From: Oceanisphaera litoralis
GTDB lineage: Bacteria > Pseudomonadota > Gammaproteobacteria > Enterobacterales > Aeromonadaceae
Direction: 5' to 3'
NCBI RefSeq assembly: GCF_016907015.1
Contig: NZ_JAFBBE010000004.1
Span: 124,001 to 188,000 of the forward strand
DNA: 64,000 bases
Part shown: positions 1 to 10,013 of the stretch, one piece after another
Position numbering within the stretch: position 1 is the stretch's first letter
Layout of the letters: every line of letters begins with the position of its first letter
Notes under the pieces: generated by a model
The model's database searches: none
The model's input: only the letters and a program-made list of their open reading frames with translations
Told to the model about the DNA's origin: nothing
Position numbers and translations under genes: made by a program

Positions 1-201
1 CTGGGCGACATGGACACCTGCATCGTCATTCGCTCCGCCTTTGTCAGCAACGGCGTGGCCCATGTGCAGGCCGGCGCCGGCGTGGTGTACGACTCCCACC
101 CCCAGTCGGAAGCCGACGAAACCCGCAACAAGGCGGCGGCGGTACTCAATGCCATCGCCCTGGCCCACGGCACCACACTGGCGGAGGTGAGCCATGACTA
201 A
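1..201 (+). CDS. trpE: Anthranilate synthase component I, C-terminal end (partial)
   Basis: The first 66 codons in view are the tail of the chorismate-binding subunit of anthranilate synthase, which with the TrpG domain makes anthranilate from chorismate. The segment [10 protein letters not shown] followed by [10 protein letters not shown] and [17 protein letters not shown] is the conserved end of the chorismate-binding fold, including the GAG(I/V)V active-site strand. The 5' part and any trp leader lie outside the window. The stop (TAA at 199-201) overlaps the start of trpGD by 8 bases, so translation of the two subunits is probably coupled. Confidence 0.95.
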   Translation: MGDMDTCIVIRSAFVSNGVAHVQAGAGVVYDSHPQSEADETRNKAAAVLNAIALAHGTTLAEVSHD

Positions 202-1807
202 TACCGCAGCCAATACCGTATTCCTGCTCGACAACTACGACTCCTTCACCTACAACCTGGTGGATCAGTTCCGCACCCTGGGTGCCACCGTCAAGGTCTA
301 TCGCAACACGGTACCGGTGGCGCAACTGATCGCCGTTATGGAGCAGGGTGAGCAGCAGGGCGAGCGGCCCATTCTGGTGCTCTCGCCCGGCCCGGGCATT
401 CCCAGCGAGGCCGGTAACATGCCGGCCCTCATTAATGCCTGCATCGGTCGCTTCCCCATCCTCGGCATTTGCCTGGGCCATCAGGCCCTGGTGGAGCACT
501 ACGGCGGCACTGTGGAAAGCGCCGGCGAAATCAAGCACGGCAAAACCTCGCTTATCAGCCATAACGGCCAGGGAGTCTTTGCCAACCTGTCCAACCCGCT
601 GCCGGTGGCCCGCTACCACTCGCTGGTGGGCACCAAAATCCCCAGCACCCTGCCGGTGATTGCCGACTATCAGGGCATGACCATGGCGGTGCAGGATACC
701 GCCAAGCGCGTACTGGGCTTTCAGTTTCATCCCGAATCCATCATGACTACGGAGGGTGCACAATTGCTGGCACAAGGACTGGACTTTTTAAGTGCACCGG
801 AAACCAAAGCCATGGATCAGCTGTATCGTGGCGAGCACATCAGCCGCAGCCAGGCACAGGCCCTGTTTGGCGATTTGATCAAGGGCGACATGGATCAGAT
901 GACCATGGCGTCTTTGCTGACCGTGCTGAAAATGAAAGGCGAAACCCCGGATGAAATTGCCGGCGCGGCGCAAGCCTTGCTGGAGGCCGCCTCACCCTTC
1001 CCCCGTCCGGACTATCCGTTCTGCGACATCGTCGGCACCGGTGGCGATGGCATGAACATCTTTAACGTCTCGACCACGTCGGCCCTGGTGGCCGCCGCCT
1101 GTGGTCTTAAAGTAGCCAAGCACGGCAACCGCGGCGTGTCTTCCAAGTCCGGTTCTTCCGATCTGCTGGAGCAACTGGGCATAGACCTGAACATGAGCCC
1201 GGAGCGCGCACGCCGCTGCCTGGATGAAGTGAACGCCTGTTTCCTGTTTGCGCCCAACTACCATGGCGGCATGCGCAATGCCATGCCGGTGCGCCAGGCC
1301 CTGAAAACCCGCACCATCTTCAACGTGCTGGGCCCCCTGATCAACCCGGCCCGCCCCGACTTTATGCTGCTGGGGGTGTATGCGCCCGAACTGGTGCGTC
1401 CCATTGCCGACACCCTGGTCGCCATGGGCCTGAAACGCGGCATGGTGGTCCATGGCAGCGGCCTGGATGAAATTGCCATTCACGGCCCCACCATGGTGGC
1501 GGAAATCAACCACGGCGTGATCAGTGAATACCGCATCACCCCCGAAGAGCTGGGGCTGGAACGTTACCCCATCAGCGCCGTTGCCGGCGGTGAGCCCAGT
1601 GAAAACAAGGCCATTACCTTAAGCCTGCTGCAAGGCGGCGGCACCCCTGCCCAACAGGGCGTGATAGCCATGAACGTGGCGCCCCTGTTGATGATGAGCG
1701 GCCAGGCCACGACCTTAAAAGAAGCGGTTAGCCAGGTGCTGGCTGTGTTAAAGTCGGGCAAAGCCATGGAAGTAGCCAACAAACTGGCGGAGTTGAGTCA
1801 ATGTTGA
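194..1807 (+). CDS. trpGD: Bifunctional anthranilate synthase glutaminase / anthranilate phosphoribosyltransferase
   Basis: A 537-residue fusion like enterobacterial TrpD (about 531). Residues 1-195 are a class I glutamine amidotransferase with nucleophile C93 in GICLGHQ and the H179/E181 pair in FHPES; it supplies ammonia to TrpE. Residues about 205-537 are anthranilate phosphoribosyltransferase, with the PRPP-binding GTGGDG loop near residue 280 and KHGNRG just after. It makes N-(5'-phosphoribosyl)-anthranilate. ATG at 194 sits inside the trpE end and the stop overlaps trpCF by 7 bases. The fusion is typical of Enterobacterales, Vibrionales and Aeromonadales. Confidence 0.96.
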   Translation: MTNTAANTVFLLDNYDSFTYNLVDQFRTLGATVKVYRNTVPVAQLIAVMEQGEQQGERPILVLSPGPGIPSEAGNMPALINACIGRFPILGICLGHQALVEHYGGTVESAGEIKHGKTSLISHNGQGVFANLSNPLPVARYHSLVGTKIPSTLPVIADYQGMTMAVQDTAKRVLGFQFHPESIMTTEGAQLLAQGLDFLSAPETKAMDQLYRGEHISRSQAQALFGDLIKGDMDQMTMASLLTVLKMKGETPDEIAGAAQALLEAASPFPRPDYPFCDIVGTGGDGMNIFNVSTTSALVAAACGLKVAKHGNRGVSSKSGSSDLLEQLGIDLNMSPERARRCLDEVNACFLFAPNYHGGMRNAMPVRQALKTRTIFNVLGPLINPARPDFMLLGVYAPELVRPIADTLVAMGLKRGMVVHGSGLDEIAIHGPTMVAEINHGVISEYRITPEELGLERYPISAVAGGEPSENKAITLSLLQGGGTPAQQGVIAMNVAPLLMMSGQATTLKEAVSQVLAVLKSGKAMEVANKLAELSQC

Positions 1808-3189
1808 ATACCGTTCTCGGCAAGATCGTTGCCGACAAGAAAGTCTGGGTAAAAGCCCGCAAGCAGACCCAGCCCCTGAGCAGTTTTGAAGCCGAGCTGA
1901 CCCCCAGCGATCGCAGCTTCGAGGCGGCCCTGGCCGCCGGCAAGCCGGCCTTTATCCTCGAATGCAAGAAGGCCTCCCCCTCCAAGGGGCTGATCCGCGA
2001 CGACTTCAACCCGGAAGCCATCGCCGATATTTACCACCGCTACGCCTCGGCCATTTCGGTGCTGACCGACGAAAAGTATTTTCAGGGCCAGTTCGAGTTT
2101 GTAACCCGGGTACGCGGCCGGGTCACCCAGCCGGTGATCTGCAAGGATTTCATCATCGATCCCTACCAGATCAAGCTGGCGCGCCATTACCAGGCCGACG
2201 CCATCCTGCTGATGCTGTCGGTGGTCGATGACGACCAGTACCGCGAGCTGGCCGCCGTGGCCAAATCACTGAACATGGGCGTGCTGACCGAGGTGATAAG
2301 CGAAGAAGAAGTGCAGCGGGCCATCGCGCTGGATGCCAAAGTCATCGGCATCAACAACCGGGATCTGCGCGACTTGAGTATCGATCTCGAGCGTACCCGG
2401 GCGCTGTCCGCGCTGATCCCCGAGGATCGCCTGGTTATCTCCGAATCCGGCATCCATCACCATGCCCAGGTGAAGGAACTGTCTGCCCATGCCGACGGCT
2501 TTCTGGTGGGCAGCTCGCTGATGTCGGAAGATGACCTGGATATGGCCGCCCGCCGGCTGATTTTGGGTGACAACAAGGTCTGTGGCCTGACCCGGCCCCA
2601 GGACGCCGCCGCCGTCTACCAGGCCGGCGCCGTGTTTGGTGGCCTGATCTTCGTGGCCCAAAGCCCCCGCTGCGTGGATATCAGCCAGGCCCGGACCGTG
2701 ATGGCCGCCGCTCCGCTTCAGTATGTGGGCGTGTTCCGTAACCACGCCGTTGGCGAGGTGGTCACTACCGCCCGCGAGCTGGGCCTGAGTGTGGTGCAGC
2801 TACACGGCAATGAAGACGACGCCTATATAGGCGAACTGAAGCAGCTGCTGCCCGGCGTGGCGATATGGAAAGCGGTGCCGGTAACCGACAGCCTGCCCGC
2901 CCTGCCGCAGCAGGCCGACCGGCTGCTGTTCGACACCAAAGTCGGCGGCCAGAGCGGCGGCACTGGCCAGGCCTTTGACTGGCAGCTGCTGGCCAATATC
3001 GACAAGGCCAATGCCATGCTGGCCGGCGGCCTGAACCCGACCAACACCGCCGCCGCCGCCGCCCTGGGCTGCATCGGCCTGGACCTGAATTCCGGCGTGG
3101 AAAGCGCCCCCGGCCAGAAAGACCCGGCCAGGCTGAACGCCGCCTTTGCTTCTCTCAGACACTACGGACGCAGGATAACCAAATCATGA
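1801..3189 (+). CDS. trpCF: Bifunctional indole-3-glycerol phosphate synthase / phosphoribosylanthranilate isomerase
   Basis: 462 residues, the length of the fused E. coli TrpC. Residues 1-255 are the IGPS barrel ([13 protein letters not shown], later [13 protein letters not shown]). The PRAI barrel starts at about 258 with VCGLTR, containing the general-base Cys (C261), and has the general-acid Asp at D378 in LLFDTKVGG. Together they convert phosphoribosylanthranilate to indole-3-glycerol phosphate. The gene overlaps trpGD upstream and trpB downstream (ATGA at 3186-3189), so it is part of one coupled message. Confidence 0.96.
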   Translation: MLNTVLGKIVADKKVWVKARKQTQPLSSFEAELTPSDRSFEAALAAGKPAFILECKKASPSKGLIRDDFNPEAIADIYHRYASAISVLTDEKYFQGQFEFVTRVRGRVTQPVICKDFIIDPYQIKLARHYQADAILLMLSVVDDDQYRELAAVAKSLNMGVLTEVISEEEVQRAIALDAKVIGINNRDLRDLSIDLERTRALSALIPEDRLVISESGIHHHAQVKELSAHADGFLVGSSLMSEDDLDMAARRLILGDNKVCGLTRPQDAAAVYQAGAVFGGLIFVAQSPRCVDISQARTVMAAAPLQYVGVFRNHAVGEVVTTARELGLSVVQLHGNEDDAYIGELKQLLPGVAIWKAVPVTDSLPALPQQADRLLFDTKVGGQSGGTGQAFDWQLLANIDKANAMLAGGLNPTNTAAAAALGCIGLDLNSGVESAPGQKDPARLNAAFASLRHYGRRITKS

Positions 3190-4379
3190 GCTTACTTAAC
3201 CCCTTTTTCGGCGAGTTTGGCGGCATGTATGTGCCGCAGATTTTGATGCCGGCGCTGCTGCAACTGGAGCAGGCTTTTGTGGATGCCGAGCAGGATCCGG
3301 AATTCGAGCGGGAATTTCGCGAACTGCTGAGCGAATACGCCGGCCGTCCCACCCCGCTGACCCGGGTGCGCAACCTGGCCGCCAACACCAAAACCCGCAT
3401 CTACCTGAAACGGGAAGACCTGCTGCACGGCGGCGCCCACAAGACCAACCAGGTACTGGGCCAGGCGCTGCTGGCCAAGCGCATGGGCAAGAAGCGCATT
3501 ATCGCCGAAACCGGCGCCGGTCAGCACGGGGTGGCCACGGCGCTGGCCTGCGCCCTGATGGGCATGGAATGCATCGTCTACATGGGCGCCAAGGACTGCG
3601 AACGCCAAAAGCCCAACGTATTCCGCATGGAGCTGATGGGCGCCAAGGTCATACCGGTGCACGCCGGTGCCGCCACCCTCAAGGACGCCTGCAACGAAGC
3701 CATGCGCGACTGGGCCGCCAACTACGAAACCACCCACTACATGCTGGGCACCGCCGCCGGCCCCCACCCCTTCCCCACCATAGTGCGTGAATTTCAGCGC
3801 ATGATAGGTGAAGAAGCCAAGGTGCAGATAATGGAGCACGAGGCGCGCCTGCCGGATGCGGTGATCGCCTGCGTGGGCGGTGGCTCCAACGCCATTGGCC
3901 TGTTCGCCGACTTTATCGACGAAGACAGCGTCAGACTGATCGGCGTAGAGCCGGCCGGCAAGGGCATTGACACCGGCGAGCACGGCGCCACCCTGGGCGA
4001 AGGCACCAGGGGCGTATTCTTCGGCATGCTCTCCCTGATGATGCATGACGCAGACGGCCAGGTAGAAGAGTCCTACTCCGTTTCTGCCGGGCTGGACTTT
4101 CCTTCGGTCGGCCCCCAGCACGCCTATCTGGCCACCACAGGCCGCGCCCAGTATGTGTCCGTGACCGACGAAGAAGCCCTGAACGCCTTCCAGGCCCTGG
4201 CCCGTAACGAAGGCATCATACCCGCGCTGGAGTCTTCCCATGCCCTGGCCTACGCCTTGAAAATGGCCGAAGCCGAGCCGGAAAAAGAGCAGGTGCTGGT
4301 GGTCAACCTGTCCGGTCGTGGCGACAAGGACATCTTTACCGTCGCCGATATTCTCGAGCAGCAAGGAGCCCTGAAATGA
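3186..4379 (+). CDS. trpB: Tryptophan synthase beta chain
   Basis: 397 residues, full length. The PLP-binding lysine is K86 in HGGAHKTNQ; the phosphate-binding GGGSNA loop follows in [12 protein letters not shown]. It condenses indole with serine inside the alpha2beta2 complex. The start codon is chosen by the ATGA overlap with trpCF and the N-terminus [11 protein letters not shown], which fits the family. The stop overlaps trpA by four bases. Confidence 0.97.
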   Translation: MSLLNPFFGEFGGMYVPQILMPALLQLEQAFVDAEQDPEFEREFRELLSEYAGRPTPLTRVRNLAANTKTRIYLKREDLLHGGAHKTNQVLGQALLAKRMGKKRIIAETGAGQHGVATALACALMGMECIVYMGAKDCERQKPNVFRMELMGAKVIPVHAGAATLKDACNEAMRDWAANYETTHYMLGTAAGPHPFPTIVREFQRMIGEEAKVQIMEHEARLPDAVIACVGGGSNAIGLFADFIDEDSVRLIGVEPAGKGIDTGEHGATLGEGTRGVFFGMLSLMMHDADGQVEESYSVSAGLDFPSVGPQHAYLATTGRAQYVSVTDEEALNAFQALARNEGIIPALESSHALAYALKMAEAEPEKEQVLVVNLSGRGDKDIFTVADILEQQGALK

Positions 4380-5185
4380 GCCGTTACGATCGTTTGTTTG
4401 ACCGCCTCAAGGCCAAAAATGAAGGCGCCTTCGTGCCCTTCGTGACCCTGGGCGACCCGACGCCCGAGCACTCGCTCAAGGTGATTGACGCCCTGGTGGC
4501 CGGTGGCGCCGACGCCCTGGAGCTGGGCATTCCCTTCTCCGATCCGGTGGCCGACGGCCCCACCATCCAGGCCGCCACCCTGCGCGCCCGGGGCGCCGGC
4601 ACCAACTCGACAATCTGCTTCGAGCTGCTGGCACAGGTGCGGGCAAAATATCCCGAGCTGCCCATCGGCCTGCTGGTGTACGCCAACCTGGTGTATGCAC
4701 CGGGGATGGACAGCTTCTATGGCCGCGCCGCCCAGGCCGGGGTGGACTCGGTGCTGGTGGCCGACGTGCCGGTAGAAATGGCGGCCCCCTTCAAGGCCGC
4801 CGCCGACCGGGCCGGGGTAGAAACCATCTTTATCGCCCCGCCCAACGGCGACGACGCCACCCTGAAGGCGGTGGCCGAAACCGGCTCCGGCTATACCTAC
4901 CTGCTGAGCCGCGCCGGGGTGACCGGCACCGAGACCAAGGCCGGCAAGCCGATAGACACCCTGCTCGCCACCCTGGCCAAATATAACGCCCCGCCCTCGC
5001 TGCTCGGCTTTGGCATCTCCACCCCACAGCAGGTGCGCGACGCCATTGCGGCCGGCGCCGCCGGCGCCATCTCCGGCTCCGCCGTGGTCAAGATCATCGA
5101 ACAACACCTGAGCAACCCCCAGGCCATGCTCGACGCCCTGACCGGCTTCGTACAGGACATGAAGGCCGCGACCAGACAAAGCTGA
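4376..5185 (+). CDS. trpA: Tryptophan synthase alpha chain
   Basis: 269 residues. The two catalytic acids of the indole-glycerol-phosphate lyase are in the usual places, E49 in [11 protein letters not shown] and D60 in VADGP. The FGIS and [13 protein letters not shown] segments bind the phosphate. It releases indole that is channelled to TrpB. This is the last gene of the trp operon; a terminator follows within 35 bases. Confidence 0.97.
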   Translation: MSRYDRLFDRLKAKNEGAFVPFVTLGDPTPEHSLKVIDALVAGGADALELGIPFSDPVADGPTIQAATLRARGAGTNSTICFELLAQVRAKYPELPIGLLVYANLVYAPGMDSFYGRAAQAGVDSVLVADVPVEMAAPFKAAADRAGVETIFIAPPNGDDATLKAVAETGSGYTYLLSRAGVTGTETKAGKPIDTLLATLAKYNAPPSLLGFGISTPQQVRDAIAAGAAGAISGSAVVKIIEQHLSNPQAMLDALTGFVQDMKAATRQS

Positions 5186-5216
5186 AAGCTATAAAGCCGT
5201 AAGCCGTAAGCCGTAA

Positions 5217-5254
5217 ATAAAAAACCGTAGACGATTCTGCCTACGGCTTTTTTG
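5217..5254 (+). terminator. Terminator of the trp operon
   Basis: CCGTAG (5225-5230) and CTACGG (5241-5246) form a stem with a 10-base loop, preceded by an A-run and followed by CTTTTTTG. Just before it the heptamer AGCCGTA is repeated three times (about 5199-5217). Confidence 0.8.
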
Positions 5255-5780
5255 TTGCCGCGTTCCTGCATATTCGTGGGGGCGAACTCATTTTCGTAGG
5301 GTCGAATTCATTCGACCAATGGCCACACAAGATCCTCCCCGTTGCTGCCATCGCTCTCCGTATGCGGATTTGTTCCCGCGTTCCACTCGTCATTCCCGCG
5401 AAGGCGGGAATCCATGGCAAATCGGCACCCGCTTACCATCGACGCCGAGCCGCCCCTCCCCCTTGGCAGCGGCATACCAGGCATAACGGCGAGTCTTCCC
5501 CAGCTCCCCTCGTCATTCCCGCGAAGGCGGGAATCCAGTAGGGTCGAATTCATTCGACCAATAGACACACAGCAACCCTCCCCTTGCGTTGCACCTCGCT
5601 GTTATTCTGCCAAATTCCAGGTTAAGGGGAGGGAGCAGACCGACGCCGAACTGCCCCTCCCCCTTGGCAGCGACCTAACAGGCACGGCTGCGGATCTTCC
5701 CCAGGGGGAGGCTGGGTGGGGGTGTCGCTTTGGGCTGGGTGGGGGTGTCATTTTGGCCAAGCCGTCTTACCTCTGATAGC
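5255..5780. repeat. Intergenic repeat cluster after trpA
   Basis: No credible gene. Holds two copies of the palindrome GGTCGAATTCATTCGACC preceded by GTAG (5296-5317 and 5538-5559), two copies of CCCGCGAAGGCGGG in a CGTCATTC...AATCCA context (about 5386-5413 and 5511-5537), and CT-rich units built on CCCTCCCCTTGCGTTGCACC and CCCCTCCCCCTTGGCAGCG (about 5446-5500, 5572-5632, 5652-5725). All three families recur elsewhere in the window. Confidence 0.75.
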
Positions 5781-6278
5781 TCACGACTTATGGCCGTCTT
5801 TGATCCCGAAATACCGCTTGTGCAACTCGCGGATTTGCTCGGCCAGCTCGGGCACCGGGCCCGCTACTTCAATTTCCGGTGCCACCTCGTTGATGGCCAG
5901 CGGGTTCACCGGCGAGGCGGGTAGCCCCCACTCGGCACACCACCCGGAAAACTGCTCCGCCGAGCTGGCATACACAATGCGCCCCAGTCCCGCCCAGGCG
6001 TGTGCCGCTGCACACATGGGGCAATGCTCGCCCGAGGTATACAGGGTGGACCGGGCCCGCTCGGTTTCATTCAAATGCTCGGCCGCCCAGTGTGCCAGCG
6101 CCACCTCCGGGTGCCAGGTCGGTTCATGGCTGTTGATCCGGTTGTGATCCTCCGCCAGCACAGCGCCCTCTGCCGATACCAGCACAGAGCCAAAGGCCAT
6201 GTCGCCACCGTCCAGTGCCTCTTCCGCCAATGCCACGCAACGGCGCAAATGTCGTACATCCTGTTCGTTCAAGGCCAT
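5781..6278 (-). CDS. Nucleoside/guanine deaminase-like zinc enzyme
   Basis: 165 residues of the cytidine/deoxycytidylate deaminase fold. Zinc ligands are H56 in HPE (H56-P57-E58, with E58 as proton shuttle) and C86/C89 in EHCPMC. The proline in place of the usual alanine of HAE separates it from TadA and is closer to guanine-deaminase-like or uncharacterised nucleoside deaminases; substrate unknown. The ATG at 6278 is chosen because GGGGGT lies 8 bases before it; in-frame ATGs further upstream lack a ribosome site. It diverges from the methyltransferase at 6479, sharing a 200-base promoter region. Confidence 0.8.
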   Translation of the reverse strand: MALNEQDVRHLRRCVALAEEALDGGDMAFGSVLVSAEGAVLAEDHNRINSHEPTWHPEVALAHWAAEHLNETERARSTLYTSGEHCPMCAAAHAWAGLGRIVYASSAEQFSGWCAEWGLPASPVNPLAINEVAPEIEVAGPVPELAEQIRELHKRYFGIKDGHKS

Positions 6279-6478
6279 TGTTACCCCCATATCAATCAGC
6301 AAGATAAGCCGGAGCATATTTCGTTCATCACAAGCCGACCGGCGCCGGCACCACCATGCCAGTACCACAATATAGCCACAGCACGCCCCCAACAAGAAGA
6401 CTCCAACGGCAAAAGCTGTTTACGCCCGGCGACTGTCTGATAAGGTACTGAACAAACAAAAATATCAAAGCCGGGAAC

Positions 6479-7063
6479 ATGTCCATCAACTACTACCAGC
6501 AACAGGCCGGGCACTTCTATCAAAGTACCGTCACCCTAGACATGACGCCGCTTTACCACCGTTTTCTGCCCCGGGTGCCGGCCGGTGGCCATATCCTGGA
6601 TGCCGGCTGCGGCTCGGGGCGAGACAGCCTGCATTTTTCCCGCCTGGGTTACAAGGTGACCGCCTTCGACGCCAGCCCGGCGCTGGTAGAACTGGCCCGC
6701 CGGCATACCGGATTACCTGTGGCGCAGTGCCGGTTTGATGAGTTCAAGGCGCCAACACCGGCAGACGCCATCTGGGCCTGCGCCTCGCTGCTGCATGTGC
6801 CGCAGGCCGAACTGGCCGCGGTGATGGCTCATCTGGCCGAGCAACTGAAGCCCGGCGGCGTGTTTTACTGCTCTTTCAAATACGGCCAGGGCGAAAGCAG
6901 CCGCGAGGGCCGCCATTTCACCAATCTGGATGAAAGCGGGCTGAAACAACTGCTGCAGAGCCTGCCGCTGCACATCGCCGAACAATGGCAAACCGGCGAT
7001 CTGCGCCCCGGCCGGGAACAGGAACCCTGGCTCAACGCCCTGCTGGTGAAGGTGACACCGTGA
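6479..7063 (+). CDS. Class I SAM-dependent methyltransferase coupled to a PLD-helicase gene
   Basis: 194 residues, a single Rossmann methyltransferase domain. Motif I is ILDAGCGSGRDS (D41-G45), the ribose-binding acid is D64 in VTAFDASP, and the post-II segment IWACASLLHVP follows. It resembles TehB/UbiE-like small-molecule methyltransferases more than DNA methylases: no NPPY or PC motif is present. Its stop overlaps the GTG start of the next gene (GTGA, 7060-7063), so it is translated together with the PLD-helicase. Substrate unknown; a role with the helicase is inference from the overlap. Confidence 0.85.
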   Translation: MSINYYQQQAGHFYQSTVTLDMTPLYHRFLPRVPAGGHILDAGCGSGRDSLHFSRLGYKVTAFDASPALVELARRHTGLPVAQCRFDEFKAPTPADAIWACASLLHVPQAELAAVMAHLAEQLKPGGVFYCSFKYGQGESSREGRHFTNLDESGLKQLLQSLPLHIAEQWQTGDLRPGREQEPWLNALLVKVTP

Positions 7064-9981
7064 CAGCACCGCAGCTATTAACCGGTGGCAGCCGGAACGA
7101 TCCCGGCTTCAACCAGCCGCTGCTTGGCCCCCTGCTGGATGCCATCAACGCCACCGGCGAAGGCAGCCATATCGGTATTGCCGTGTCCTTTATCCGCATG
7201 AGCGGGCTGGCACTGCTGCAGGATGCCCTGTTCGAAGCTTTGGACAGAGGCGTGCAACTGAAGATAGTCACCTCCGACTACCTGGACGTGACCGAACCGG
7301 TGGCCCTGCGCCAGCTAATGCTGCTGGCCGAGCGGGGCGCGTGCGTCGGCATCTATGAAAGCGCCGCTAATGCGGGCTTCCATCTCAAGTCCTGCCTGTT
7401 TATTCAACAACATACAAAGGAACGCCTGCAGGGTCTGGGCTTCGTCGGCTCCAGCAATATCTCCCGTGCCGCCCTTACCGACTCGCTGGAATGGAACTGG
7501 TGCCTGCGGGTGGACGACGACGGCACCAGCCCCGCCGCCGCCAGCCTGCTGGAGCTGCAGGCCAATATGAACCAACTGGCACAGGATGCCCGGGTGGTGC
7601 CGCTCGGCCACGACTGGATAGACGCCTACCTGATCCGCTACCGGCAAAGCCCGCTTACCGGCCTGCGGCTAGTTACCGGTGACAGCACAACCGATGACGA
7701 GACCCTGCGCGAAACGCCCCTGCCCAACGCCGTGCAACAGGAGGCCCTGGCGGCGCTGCAGGCCAGCCGCAGCCAGGGCTACCGGCGCGGCCTGGTAGTG
7801 ATGGCCACCGGCCTGGGCAAGACCTGGCTGGCCGCCTTCGATGCGCGCCAGATACAAGCACAAAGGCTGCTGTTTGTGGCCCACAGAGACGAGATCATCC
7901 GCCAGGCTCAGGACACCTTCATTCGCCTGCAGCCCCAGGCTCACACCGGGCTTTATACCGGCGAACGGCAGGAACAGGCCGACTGGCTGTTTGCCTCGGT
8001 GCAGACCCTGGGGCGGGCCGAGCACCTGCGCAACTTCAAGCCGGATCACTTCGACTACATCATCGTCGACGAATTTCACCACGCCACCGCGCCCACCTAC
8101 CGCCGGCTGCTGGATCATTTTCGCCCCCGCTTCCTGCTCGGGCTGACCGCCACCCCGGACCGCACCGATCAGGCCGACATTCTGGCCCTGTGCGACGACA
8201 ACCTGGTGTTCGAGCGGGGACTGCGTGACGCCATTGTGGGCCGGCACCTGGTGCCCTTCGTGTATCAGGGCGTGTACGACGAGCACATCGACTACAACGA
8301 AATTCCCTGGCGCAACGGCCGCTTCGATCCCGAGGCGCTGGATACCGCCTTCGCCAGTAAAAAACGCGCCAGGCACGCCCTGGCCCAGTGGCAAAACTTC
8401 GCCCAGAGTCGCACCCTGGCCTTCTGCATCTCGACCCGCCACGCCGACTTCATGGCCCGGATATTCAACGATGCGGGCATTCGCACCGCCGCCGTCTATT
8501 CCGGCTCGAAGACCCCCCGCAACCAGGCGCTGACCGACCTGGCCGAAGGTCGGTTACAGGTCATCTTCTCGGTGGATCTGTTCAACGAAGGCACCGACCT
8601 GCCTGCCATCGACACCCTGCTGATGCTGCGCCCCACCGAATCGCGCATCGTCTTTCTGCAGCAACTGGGCCGGGGCCTGCGCCTGCATCCGGGCAAGCGG
8701 CGGCTGATGGTGGTCGATCTGGTGGGCAACCACAGGGCCTGCCTGTTCAAGCCGGAGCTGTTGCAGGAGATCACCGGTATTGCAGGCGGCAGCGACCAAA
8801 CCACGCCGGTGCTGCCCGAAGGCTGCTTTATCAACCTTGAACCCGAGCTGATCCCGCTGCTGGAACAACTGCGCCATGGCGGCCGGGTGAAGGTGGTGGA
8901 CGATTACCGGCAGCTTAAAGATCGGCTGGGCCACCGCCCCACTGCGGTGCAGGCCTTTCAGGCCGGGCTGGACTTTGGCAAGCTGCGCAAACAGCACGGC
9001 AGCTGGTTTGAACTGGCACAAGGTGAAGGGGATTTATCCGCCGAGGCCGACCAGGTACTGGCCAGGTGGCGGGACTTTCTGCTGACCGGCATCGAGACCA
9101 CTACCCTCGTCAAGAGCTTCAAGATAGTGCTGTTGCAGGCCCTGCTGGAGCTGGACGGCCTGCGCCAGCCGCCCACCCTGGCGGCACTGGCCGAACAGTC
9201 GCGCTATGTGCTGGAACGCCACCCGGACCTGCTGCAGCTCGACCTGCCTGCCAGACAACAGACCATGACCGCCGACTCCCCCGCTTGGCTGCGTTACTGG
9301 CAGGGCAACCCGATCAAGTTCAGCACCGGCGGCAACCAGGACTCAAAGGCCGAATACTGGTTCGAGATCAAGAACGACCGCTTCTGCCCCCGCTTCGAGC
9401 TGCCCACCGAGGAACTGGATACCCTGCATTTGATGATGCAGGAACTGGTGGATCTGCGCCTGGCCGAATACCGCCGCCGCAAGGCGCCGAGGCTGGCAAA
9501 AGCGAAGCAACAGGCATCCAGCCAGGCTAGCGCACCGGTGACCGAGGTCATCGAACTGCCCTGTTTTCCCGACTTACGCATTGCCTGCGGCCATTTCAAG
9601 ACCGGCCACAACGACCACACAGAACTGATGGCCGTACCGATAACAGGCCTTTACGGCCAGCTCGATCCTGCCCGCCACTTTCTGGCCCGGGCCAGCGGCC
9701 ACTCCATGAACGGCGGCAAACAGCCGGTGCAGGACGGCGACTTGTTGCTGCTGGAATGGATAACGCCACAAACCGCCGGCAGCATCAGCAACCAGACCCT
9801 GGCCATAGAGCGGCAGGACGAGTCCGGCGACAACCAATACCTGCTGCGGCTAGTGAAGAAAAATCCGGACGGCGGCTATCGACTGCACGCCACCAACCCG
9901 GATTATGAAGATCTGGCCGCCACCGACGAGATGAAGCCTTTTGCACGGTTCAGGGGTGTGATTGCAGAGCAAGCTCAATAA
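7060..9981 (+). CDS. Phospholipase D-like nuclease / SF2 helicase with C-terminal S24 (LexA-like) domain
   Basis: 973 residues from GTG 7060, chosen because it overlaps the upstream stop and follows GAAGGTG. Domain order: PLD-type nuclease about 15-165 with H108-L-K110 and GSSN 130-133 (the acidic residue expected five after K110 is I115); SF2 helicase with Walker A GLGKT (K254), DEFH box 337-340 and motif VI QQLGRGLRL 534-542; a helical middle; then about 830-973 a LexA/S24-like fold with SGHSM (S882), VQDGDLLLLEW and ATNPDYEDL. By eye the LexA catalytic lysine (VKRL) aligns with LLRL, so protease activity is doubtful. Likely a nucleic-acid-targeting defence enzyme related to type IV restriction enzymes; function inferred. 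Confidence 0.85.
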   Translation: MTAPQLLTGGSRNDPGFNQPLLGPLLDAINATGEGSHIGIAVSFIRMSGLALLQDALFEALDRGVQLKIVTSDYLDVTEPVALRQLMLLAERGACVGIYESAANAGFHLKSCLFIQQHTKERLQGLGFVGSSNISRAALTDSLEWNWCLRVDDDGTSPAAASLLELQANMNQLAQDARVVPLGHDWIDAYLIRYRQSPLTGLRLVTGDSTTDDETLRETPLPNAVQQEALAALQASRSQGYRRGLVVMATGLGKTWLAAFDARQIQAQRLLFVAHRDEIIRQAQDTFIRLQPQAHTGLYTGERQEQADWLFASVQTLGRAEHLRNFKPDHFDYIIVDEFHHATAPTYRRLLDHFRPRFLLGLTATPDRTDQADILALCDDNLVFERGLRDAIVGRHLVPFVYQGVYDEHIDYNEIPWRNGRFDPEALDTAFASKKRARHALAQWQNFAQSRTLAFCISTRHADFMARIFNDAGIRTAAVYSGSKTPRNQALTDLAEGRLQVIFSVDLFNEGTDLPAIDTLLMLRPTESRIVFLQQLGRGLRLHPGKRRLMVVDLVGNHRACLFKPELLQEITGIAGGSDQTTPVLPEGCFINLEPELIPLLEQLRHGGRVKVVDDYRQLKDRLGHRPTAVQAFQAGLDFGKLRKQHGSWFELAQGEGDLSAEADQVLARWRDFLLTGIETTTLVKSFKIVLLQALLELDGLRQPPTLAALAEQSRYVLERHPDLLQLDLPARQQTMTADSPAWLRYWQGNPIKFSTGGNQDSKAEYWFEIKNDRFCPRFELPTEELDTLHLMMQELVDLRLAEYRRRKAPRLAKAKQQASSQASAPVTEVIELPCFPDLRIACGHFKTGHNDHTELMAVPITGLYGQLDPARHFLARASGHSMNGGKQPVQDGDLLLLEWITPQTAGSISNQTLAIERQDESGDNQYLLRLVKKNPDGGYRLHATNPDYEDLAATDEMKPFARFRGVIAEQAQ

Positions 9982-10013
9982 CAATAAACATAAAAACAAC
10001 AATAAGGGACAGG

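Noticed and set aside
3192-4364. 390-codon minus-strand frame across trpB
   Set aside because: Antisense of a fully conserved trpB; no ribosome site or family resemblance.
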